Shown here piece by piece: positions 54,143 to 62,141 of a stretch of DNA of 64,000 nt; position 1 is the stretch's first letter; the number at the start of each line of letters is the position of its first letter. Under the pieces are notes generated by a model. It was not told the origin of the DNA. It searched no databases and saw only the letters and a program-made list of their open reading frames with translations. The position numbers and the translations under genes are program-made. This DNA is from Salisapilia sapeloensis (lineage: Eukaryota > Oomycota > Peronosporomycetes > Peronosporales > Salisapiliaceae), in assembly GCA_023334545.1 (NCBI GenBank), contig JAADVB010000026.1, positions 1 through 64,000 on the forward strand, in the 5' to 3' direction.

Positions 54143-56863
54143 CTACGCCTTGGACGATGGCAAGCAGACGGATCGAAGTGCTTCGATCCAAAGGTCTCGA
54201 GTTGCTTCCGAGTCTGCCTCTAAATCCAATCGTCGATCTCCTCCGACAATAGAGAAACACTTGCGAAGCAATTTACCTAGTAGAAGCAGAATGTTATCGA
54301 ATAGAGCATTAGGATATGTAGGATCGTCCAAGTTACCATCGTTCGAAGTCCGTGTGAATACGTCACGTGGTCTTGATGCTGCAGTCGGGACGACGGATTT
54401 TATCCGTCGTATCGGTAGGCTTTCCATGCTCGACGGGTTCTTCTTGTTCACAGGTCTCCAATACAAGACATCGAGGTCCGTGGAGCTCCAGACGTACCAT
54501 CGATGCGGATTTCCCCATTGCCCGACTTTCTTAAACAAGGCTCCTTTACGCAATGTGCTACGATACAAAGTCGTGTTGGCACCGAATAAGGAGGATGTAG
54601 AGGACTTTGGCGTGAGATCGCCAGAACGAACGCGAGGAGATAGTGCATGTGTCGACCGTGGTGATCGATTTAAAGTTGCTTCATCGCTTTGGTCAGGTAC
54701 TAGACTTCCTTCTAAGAGAATGCTCTGGGACTTCTTGCCCGTGTCTCCGTCAGCAGTTTCATTAGAACTTTCAACCTGATTCATCTCGCCATCCAGCTCT
54801 TCCAGATCGTCTTCTAATGGCGATAGACCATCTTCGTGATCAACAAGGCTATCTTGGTCGTCAAAGTTTCGTCTCATTTGTCCATGATGTATCAATGCAG
54901 CCTTAGTGAGTCTGTTTAACGCTTGTTGGCCTCTTTCATCACGGCATGGAACAAGTACACTCGTCTGAGATGGGATGCAAGTGGGCAACACAACTCGACG
55001 TGTTGGACTCGATGTCGTCTCATACCTCTGTGATTTCTCAGGGGAAGCTACTTCCTTTGCTATATCTTCGTTTTCACTGTAACTCGAAGGTGTAGGAGGT
55101 GCAACCGTAAGGTAGTCTGGAGATCCTTCCACACGCCACATATCGAAAAACTTATTCGTGAACGCGACTGAGCCGCGATAGAACCTTGTTCCGTACACGG
55201 AAGTCGAGGCATGATTGTGGAGGATTTCAAGGACGCGAGTACGACTTAATCCTCGACTTAGATGATGAAATACTGCCTTGAAACACAGCAAGCTGTCTCC
55301 ATTCAAGTGTTTTCCGTATGCAGACAGACCTATACGTCCTAGCGCATCTAGGAAGGCTGAAAAGCCCATGCACAGACGCTTTACTTGATTATCTGCAAAT
55401 GTATAAACTATTAGCCCATCAACACTTTTGAGAACACGTCGTAAGGTTTCAATCACGCCAGCAGCGTCCGACTTAATGCTACTGGCGATATCTAAATCTT
55501 CTTCTGGAGGATTGTTCAGCATAGATGAATGAAATGGTGTGCTTGCACACGACGCGAGGAAGATGTGCGCCGCACCAACACTGGATAGTGGAAGGTTGGC
55601 AAAGTTAAAGTCAGTGATAAACCTCTGGAAATCCGGATAAGCCATGAACAGCTCTTTCGTGCCGACAACCGAGTCGACTGCCTGGCTTTTGGCATAGAAC
55701 ATGAACATGTCAAGCAGAGGCTCAAGGAACTTGCACACGAACTGAATGGCACGAGGTTGTCGAAGACGTTTCGTGTTTGTCTGCCAAGTGTGTGTCGGCC
55801 ATCGGCGTGCGTACAATAAGATGTTGTCCAGAATCAAATGTTGGAAACGCGCTTCATACTCATCACTGTCTTTTAAGAACTTCTTTGGTGGAGGGACCCG
55901 ACGCACGTTTGCAACCTTCATCAAAGCTTTAATAAACTCATCATAAGTCATCTTGGACGTAGATGAACGTCCTTTTGTTTCCGAGGTGTAGATGATATTG
56001 ACAACGGCGGGTGTCAACTGACTTGTTAGTACACGGGCATCACGTAAGAGCTTCGTGAAATGATGAGACCGCAAGCTAGCTAATTCTCGACTGTCACCAT
56101 GGACACAGTAGTAAGTATACACATTCCAGAGCTCTTCGACTGGATCAGCGTAATTTCGCACTGGTGATGCAGGAGCGCTTCCAACGTCCGACCCTCTCTT
56201 CACTGGCCTTGGTGAAGACGCTACCGCGGACGAAAAGGATTTACTTGGTGACACGCAATTGGAAAAAGGAAGAATCGGAGTATTGCCTCCAAGAGATGAA
56301 AGTTTGCAAAAGTCCGCAACGATCTGCCGGGCCGGTTGATCTTGACTCGGGATCAAGGATAGTATCCTCGCATGATCCGGCCATAAGCACCCTTCTGGGT
56401 CAGACAACGCTACTTTCGTAGCTGGTACGCGCCAATAGAGAGCGCAGTCATGACGTAGCTGCTGGAATGTGTAGTCTTCAGGTATCCATATCGCAAAGCC
56501 TTCGCCCGATACCGTTTCGACCATGACCTTGTGGATAGCACGATTATCATCATCGTTCGTGTCAGCAGCATTTCGTACACCCTTGCGAGTGTTAATTGGA
56601 CGTATCTTTATGCAAGGAAAGTAAGACGATATCATCTGAGTGACCTCTTGTCTCGCACTAATCGGAACGCCGTCGTCTAGTACGAATTGAAAGTTCGTCG
56701 GGGCGTCATCGACACTTTGGCAAATGCTTTCCCGTGCCTCTTGAAGCGTCATGTGCTCATTCGTTTCAATAAAGCCAATGACCCCACGTCCATCTAATGC
56801 GACTCGAATGACATCATATGCCTGCCATTTCTGCCGTCGACCAAAATCACCTGGAGACATCAT
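54143..56863 (-). CDS. p25-alpha-like / PH-domain protein
   Basis: Single exon, 906 residues. Two ubiquitin-like or RA-like N-terminal segments seem present (about 17-90: VIRVALDGRGVIGFIETNEHMTLQEAR; and 114-165: FAIWIPEDYTFQQLR). At about 245-318 the sequence WNVYTYYCVHGDSRELA ... TKLLRDARV ... KMTYDEFIKALMKVA resembles the p25-alpha/TPPP domain of tubulin-associated proteins. Further helical blocks (FQRFITDFNFANLPLSS; CMGFSAFLDALGRIGLSAYG) may be degenerate copies. A PH domain closes the protein from about residue 770 (LRKGALFKKVGQWGNPHRWYVWSS ... ATRDLWIEALRSV). No membrane segment. A link between microtubules and membranes is inferred from the two domain types; the p25-alpha call is moderate. 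Confidence 0.75.
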   Translation of the reverse strand: MMSPGDFGRRQKWQAYDVIRVALDGRGVIGFIETNEHMTLQEARESICQSVDDAPTNFQFVLDDGVPISARQEVTQMISSYFPCIKIRPINTRKGVRNAADTNDDDNRAIHKVMVETVSGEGFAIWIPEDYTFQQLRHDCALYWRVPATKVALSDPEGCLWPDHARILSLIPSQDQPARQIVADFCKLSSLGGNTPILPFSNCVSPSKSFSSAVASSPRPVKRGSDVGSAPASPVRNYADPVEELWNVYTYYCVHGDSRELASLRSHHFTKLLRDARVLTSQLTPAVVNIIYTSETKGRSSTSKMTYDEFIKALMKVANVRRVPPPKKFLKDSDEYEARFQHLILDNILLYARRWPTHTWQTNTKRLRQPRAIQFVCKFLEPLLDMFMFYAKSQAVDSVVGTKELFMAYPDFQRFITDFNFANLPLSSVGAAHIFLASCASTPFHSSMLNNPPEEDLDIASSIKSDAAGVIETLRRVLKSVDGLIVYTFADNQVKRLCMGFSAFLDALGRIGLSAYGKHLNGDSLLCFKAVFHHLSRGLSRTRVLEILHNHASTSVYGTRFYRGSVAFTNKFFDMWRVEGSPDYLTVAPPTPSSYSENEDIAKEVASPEKSQRYETTSSPTRRVVLPTCIPSQTSVLVPCRDERGQQALNRLTKAALIHHGQMRRNFDDQDSLVDHEDGLSPLEDDLEELDGEMNQVESSNETADGDTGKKSQSILLEGSLVPDQSDEATLNRSPRSTHALSPRVRSGDLTPKSSTSSLFGANTTLYRSTLRKGALFKKVGQWGNPHRWYVWSSTDLDVLYWRPVNKKNPSSMESLPIRRIKSVVPTAASRPRDVFTRTSNDGNLDDPTYPNALFDNILLLLGKLLRKCFSIVGGDRRLDLEADSEATRDLWIEALRSVCLPSSKA

Positions 56864-57037
56864 CCTACCAACTACTTATTCCCAACGTCGTCCGAGAGCT
56901 AAATTCCCTTTCAACCTGTAGCTTAAATGATGAATCTATGAATAGCATGGACTCGACAACGGAAATAACGACGATTTGAAAGGGTCAAGAACAATTTCGT
57001 ATTGTCATGTTTGACATTAAGAGAGGAAAAAAGTGAG

Positions 57038-58450
57038 TTACTTTTCTCCTTCCTCTTCCTCATACTCCGCCGTCTCAGACGGATACAAGACGAGTTCCTG
57101 GTCTTCCGGAAGAGGCTCAAAGAATCGCGTCACGTCCTCACGGCTGACTTGAGACAAGTCACTCTTGGCCCACTTGGGGTTCCTGTCCTTGTCAACAATG
57201 ACCGATCGCACACCTTCGAAAAAGTCCGGGTTGTGCATCATACGAGAGGCAATACGGAACTCCATTTGGAAGCACTCGGAGCACGACTTAGTCGCGCCTT
57301 GACGCATCTGTTCCAACGTCACCTTTAGACTCAACGGCGACATCTTCTGGAGTGTCTTGAGTGTGTGCGAAGCCCATTCGCCATCCAGTTTCTCAAGACG
57401 CTTGAAAATGCCTTCGACCGTGTCATCCTTGTTCTGAGCACCAAAGACAGATTCGACCGTCGACAGGAATTCATTGTCACCTTCCTGCGCAGCTTCATCC
57501 GTTTCAAGCTCCTCGAGCGCTTCGTGGATCATCTCGTCGCGCTCTTCCTGAGGCATGTCCTTCGGGAAGTCCATGCCGCTCAAGTGGTGCACCATCGTCT
57601 CGTATTCCGAAGCGTTTATGTAGTGCGTCGAGAGACCAAACGCCATGACTTCGTGTCCGCTCAGTCTGTCACCCGTCAACGCCAGGTACGTTCCCAACTA
57701 CACAGCATGTACGGTTACTTTTATACTCATGTACATTTTTATGTAGAAAACGTACGCCTTGGCCCTTGATAGCACGGGATTCTGGGACGTCCGCTTCGTA
57801 CTCCTCCATCTCATCGAGCTTACGGCCGAGGCGAGGGAGCAAGTAGGACGCACCGACGTCTGGGAAGAAACCGATGGCGGTCTCCGGCATCGCAAAGAGC
57901 GTCTTGTCAGTTGCTACGATAAACTTACCGTGCATCGAAAGACCGACGCCACCGCCCATCGTCACGCCGTTCAGGAACGAGATGATCGGCTGCTCCGTCG
58001 TCGCTAGCATGTAGTTCATGCGATATTCTTGACGGAAAAAGTCCACTGCCTAATACAGCAAAGCAACTTGATAAGCTAGAGAGAAAATATTCGATCCGTA
58101 TCTTTTCATACTTGTTCCCGAGTCGCATCATCTTTTCCGTAGTCATAGAGCGATCGAATGTCACCACCGGCACAGAACGCCTTACCACCCATACCGGAGA
58201 ACACGACAGAGCTGACCGTACTGTTCTTCTCGAACTTGCGCAGACGGTTCGTCAAGTGCTGCGTCATCGGAAGGTTGAGCGCGTTCAGCGCCTTCGTACG
58301 GTTAAATTGGACCGTACGGACATTAGCGTCTTGGCCGTAGATAATCTCAGAAAAGTTCGGGTCCATCGACGCCGTCGTGAAGTGGGCGGCATGCTGCGGT
58401 CGCACTGGGCGCTGCAGCAACCTCAATCGCATCGCCATCGTACGCTGCAT
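57038..58450 (-). CDS. HIBCH: 3-hydroxyisobutyryl-CoA hydrolase, mitochondrial
   Basis: Exons 58450-58112, 58049-57756 and 57697-57038 (introns 62 and 58 bp, all phase 0) give 430 residues. The enzyme frees 3-hydroxyisobutyrate in valine breakdown. Crotonase-fold motifs are intact: [36 protein letters not shown] with the oxyanion glycines, and [23 protein letters not shown] with the catalytic Glu and Asp. The HIBCH-specific C-terminal helical lid includes [13 protein letters not shown] and [13 protein letters not shown]. The N-terminus ([18 protein letters not shown]...) is a mitochondrial presequence; an earlier in-frame ATG exists but would precede the presequence with acidic residues. The C-terminus is acidic (EYEEEEGEK). 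It lies head to head with the small 91-residue gene. Confidence 0.95.
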
Positions 58451-58573
58451 TTTCGATTTTCGATTCTGGTCGATGGCGTCAATTGATATAGTCTTTTCAA
58501 CCAATCCTATCATTTTATTTATATTTAAAACCAATCATCGACTGAAAGATGACTACAATTTGAACTACAAGGT
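58451..58573. promoter_or_regulatory. Bidirectional spacer HIBCH / small protein with CCAAT motifs
   Basis: 123 bp between opposed start codons. CCAAT occurs twice, at 58501 and 58531, 30 bp apart, the same spacing as in the LRR kinase spacer. A promoter role is inferred. Confidence 0.45.
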
Positions 58574-58849
58574 ATGGAGGATATAGATGAGGAGCTCCCG
58601 CTACTTTTCTGCGAGACACTGCCGGCAGACTTCCAGAAAAATACACAGATAGCTGCTTTAGCGACGTTCATGGCAAGTGACGAAGAGGATGTAGATGAAG
58701 AGGCTTCGTCTGAGAGTTATGGGAAGAAGATGCGAGCGAAAAAGTCGCATCGATCACATCCGTATTCGAAACCACGCGCTAAAGCTACCAAGGAGAAGAA
58801 CGAGATAAAAGAGCTGCAATTGTATTTAAATATGTTTAACGTAGAATAA
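58574..58849 (+). CDS. Small charged protein of unknown function
   Basis: 91 residues, single exon, no recognised domain. It starts MEDIDEELPLLFCETLPADF, continues with QIAALATFMASDEED (a short helix followed by an acidic run), then a lysine/histidine/arginine-rich block (KKMRAKKSHRSHPYSKPRAK) that could be a nuclear signal, and ends in a short amphipathic helix (NEIKELQLYLNMF). The order acidic, basic, C-terminal helix and its placement 123 bp from a strong divergent gene suggest it is real, but the function cannot be given. A good test is conservation in other oomycetes. Confidence 0.6.
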   Translation: MEDIDEELPLLFCETLPADFQKNTQIAALATFMASDEEDVDEEASSESYGKKMRAKKSHRSHPYSKPRAKATKEKNEIKELQLYLNMFNVE

Positions 58850-59170
58850 AATCACGAGCCATTGCACTACTAGTAGCGAAATGTGTTTTTTTCTTAATGA
58901 ATTCACCTATGTAGCAAGGGATGGATGGCACGATTCGTGTATGAACACAAGGTGCAATCCAACAGCATGCGGCTCTACATGACTGGCTTATCCTAGCATT
59001 TTGATCTAAAACAAATTAACAAAAAGGGCATTTAATTTTGCTGGCGTCGTCCTTGTGGCGAATGCTATGATGGAAAAATGCTTTCCAGGTATACAGGCAC
59101 TATGGCCGTGCTCGCTCTGAATACCGATTCGGTCTAATTGAGGATTCAAATTTTGTAGAAGTATTTATGA
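58850..59170. other. Intergenic before repeat copy B
   Basis: About 320 bp, AT-rich, with a poly-T run after the small gene that could serve its 3' end. No gene or further repeat was recognised. Confidence 0.4.
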
Positions 59171-59171
59171 T

Positions 59172-59288
59172 AGTCGAACCGGACAATTCCATGTTCGTTG
59201 AGAATTGCCGATTCGGATGAATTACATGACGTTGCAATCCTTCATATGGTACCAATGTAACTTTCCCGCGAAACTAGGAGTACGAAAG
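59172..59288 (+). repeat. Repeat end segment S, copy B
   Basis: Same-strand match to 12526-12643, although it adjoins the main repeat that is inverted relative to copy A. See the finding on the rearranged repeat. Confidence 0.65.
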
Positions 59289-59289
59289 C

Positions 59290-60120
59290 GAGTGATGAAT
59301 GGTGGCAATGGAGATACTGCCTTCTATTTGGTCTAACTTATCTGCTGTGCCCCATTCTTTGTTATAATTGAGGTTTCCATTGCCATGCTCACAGCAGCAT
59401 GATCTGTGTGGATATTGCAACATGCAGATGACGTTCCTGGGTTGATATAAGTCTGAATCAATATATATCTCGACATCATCCACCTTTTTCGTCGGCTTCA
59501 ATCAGGCCAATTCAAGAGGCATAATACCGATCACAGCTCGCATGGGCTCGTTCTCATAATGTCTATAACTCCTCGCATAATTGCTGATTACCCTTTTAAC
59601 GAACACGCCACTCCATGTTCTTGGTCTACCTCTTTCTTCGTCTTTGCTGAAATCAGGAAGAAACGATCTCTGAGAAGACTTTCAGACATTCCTGGTGCTC
59701 GTAATGTGCAGATTTGAAAAAGCGCGCGAAAGATCGGAGAGCTCTTCGCTTTACTTGCGCTATTGAGCTCTTCGCTATTATTTCGGAGCAGACTATGTAC
59801 AGTGGTGGATGAAATAGTTGGTCGATATTTGCGACTCACACTGTACCTGTCCCAATGAATTGGCGAAGAGCTCAGTGTTGCAAATAAATCAAATGACACT
59901 TCAACCTGAAGAGCTTCTGAGGATACGCTGGACGCCATTCCCCGCCAAAGTATGACAGAGGAACGGACGATACACGTGGATATGAATGGAAAAGCAGGAT
60001 GAACCTGCAAAAACTCAGTCATTGATTCCAATTATAATTTATCCATATTTAATCACACAATATCCGGAAATGCCTTGCTTAACACCCAACTATCTGCTAA
60101 ACGAACACGACCTCGACTTT
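59290..60120 (-). repeat. Dispersed repeat, copy B
   Basis: Reverse-complement counterpart of 11650-12520. This copy keeps a longer minus-strand open frame (59588-60031, 147 codons) including WRGMASSVSSEALQVEV, which in copy A reads WRGMVSSVSSEALQVEV before a stop. Two GAGCTCTTCGC units and one GCGAAGAGCTC lie within 59740-59880. No transposase, reverse transcriptase or integrase motif was recognised, and no terminal repeats or target-site duplication were found by eye. A decayed or non-autonomous element is the simplest reading. Confidence 0.75.
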
Positions 60121-60352
60121 AATTTTCCTTTAATTTTGTCGTTCTTTACTATCATTCCTTCTAGGCATCCCTCCTTTTATTTAAAATATACATTCTTCTT
60201 GCCTCTGTCTAATTTCCACTCTCCACATACAAGAACACTTACACAGTATACAAATTGATGTGGAAGTTTTTATATTTCCACAAATACATGCAGTGATGAG
60301 TATCCGTAAGGTACCGAGACGGTATCGAAGGTCCCTCGAATTGTGCTTGAAC

Positions 60353-62000
60353 CTACAGCGGAATGTTGCCATGCTTCTTCCACGGGTTGCTCAACTCCTT
60401 CGTCTCTAGCACGTCCAAGTCCTCGCAAATGTGCAATCTCGTGTTCGTCGGCTCGATCACATCATCGACGAACCCACGCTGCGCAGCGACCATCGGCGTC
60501 GCGAACTTGCGTTCATAGTCCGCCGTATTCTCCTCGACATTCTTGCCTCGGAAAATGATCTCGACTGCTCCTTTAGCTCCCATGACAGCAATTTCAGCGG
60601 ACGGCCAAGCGTAGTTCACATCGCCACGAAGATGCTTGGAGCTCATCACGTCGTATGCACCTCCATATGCTTTACGAGTGATCACAGTGATCTTCGGTAC
60701 AGTAGCCTCGGCGTACGCGTACAGCAGCTTCGCACCATGGCGAATTATACCATTGTACTCTTGGTCTGTACCAGGCAGGAAGCCAGGGACGTCGACTAAC
60801 GTGACGATTGGGATGTTGAATGAGTCGCAGAATCGGACGAAGCGAGCAGCTTTCACGGATGCATCAATGTCGAGGCAGCCAGCAAGTTCCATCGGCTGAT
60901 TAGCAACGATACCGACGACGCGACCTTCAAAGCGTCCGTAGCCCACAATGATATTCTTCGCATAGTCCGGCATGATCTCGAAAAAGTCAAACGAGTCGAC
61001 GATCTGGTCGATGATGTCTCGCATGTTGTACGGAACGTTCGGATCCGGAGGAACGATGCTTTCCAACGCTGGAATCGGTCGGTTCCGATCATCATCCGAC
61101 TCGCGTCTCGGTGGTTTTTCTATCTTTACTTGAGTTTATTTCTACATGTATTAATATGCAAGACATACCCTTGTTGTTGAGAGGAATATAGTCGAAGAAG
61201 CGACGCATCTCTCGAATGGCTTCCACGTCATTATCAAAGGCGCAGTGGGCCACACCAGACGTCTTCGTATGTGTGGCAGCTCCTCCTAATTGCTCCTGAG
61301 TCACATCTTCATTCGTCACTGTCTTCACAACGTCCGGTCCAGTCACAAACATGTAGGACGAATCTCTCGACATGAAGATAAAGTCAGTCATGGCTGGCGA
61401 GTACACTGCTCCACCAGCACATGGACCCATGATCACAGACAATTGCGGAATCACACCCGATGCCAATACGTTCAATTGGAAGATATCAGCGTATCCAGCC
61501 AAGGATGCCACACCTTCTTGGATACGAGCCCCTCCAGAGTCGTTCAGACCGATGACAGGAGCGCCGACTTTCATGGCTGTCTCCATGATCTTGGCAATTT
61601 TTTCTGCATACGTCTCCGACAGACTTCCGCCAAAGACCGTAAAGTCTTGGCTAAAGACAAAGGTCAGTCGTCCGTTAATCAGTCCTCGACCCGTCACGAC
61701 GCCATCTCCAGGGTACTGTTCGTTCTCCATACCAAAGTCCGTGCATCGATGCGTCTTGAGCATATCATACTCTCGAAAAGATCCTTGATCCAGAAGCAAG
61801 TCAATTCGTTCACGTGCCGTTAACTTTCCTTTTTCATGCTGCTTCGCACGTCTCGCTTCTCCACCTCCGTCCAACGCTTGCAATCGAGCCTTGTCCAATT
61901 CTTCCCGAAATGCCATTTTCCGAGCAGCAGGCGTCAACACAGACGAGGCACTGAGATATCGGCGTCCATGACGAGCAAAGGTTGATGTTAAACGTAGCAT
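60353..62000 (-). CDS. PCCB: Propionyl-CoA carboxylase beta subunit, mitochondrial
   Basis: Exons 62000-61169 and 61119-60353 (49-bp intron, phase 1) give 532 residues, against about 539 in human PCCB. The subunit transfers carboxyl from biotin to propionyl-CoA, giving methylmalonyl-CoA. The N-terminus [20 protein letters not shown] is a mitochondrial presequence. The carboxyltransferase fold has [13 protein letters not shown], the oxyanion loops [10 protein letters not shown] and [12 protein letters not shown], and in the C half [35 protein letters not shown] and ending [11 protein letters not shown] as in the human protein. An in-frame ATG at 62096 would add 32 hydrophobic residues, but 62000 gives a normal presequence. 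Methylcrotonyl-CoA carboxylase beta is excluded by the ending and loop sequences. Confidence 0.95.
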
Positions 62001-62141
62001 CGTCTCCTGCAACGTTGCACTTGTACTTGGCAGGTTCAACGTCAGGAAAAGGAATGAGCCGTCGGCTAGGTTTAGAGTCGTCTGTGACGGTACCATATGC
62101 GTACAGTCGCGATCTTTCGAAGCGTCACTTGCACGTTGAAC
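62001..62141. promoter_or_regulatory. Bidirectional spacer PCCB / LamG protein
   Basis: 141 bp between the preferred start codons. Both frames remain open into the spacer and meet at the CATATG palindrome at 62094-62099, where an upstream ATG exists on each strand. Both upstream starts would bury a clear targeting signal, so they are not preferred. Confidence 0.4.

Noticed and set aside
62096-62099. Overlapping ATGs at the CATATG palindrome as true starts of PCCB and the LamG protein
   Set aside because: Each would place 15-32 residues before an otherwise textbook targeting signal; the internal Met codons at 62000 and 62142 are preferred.
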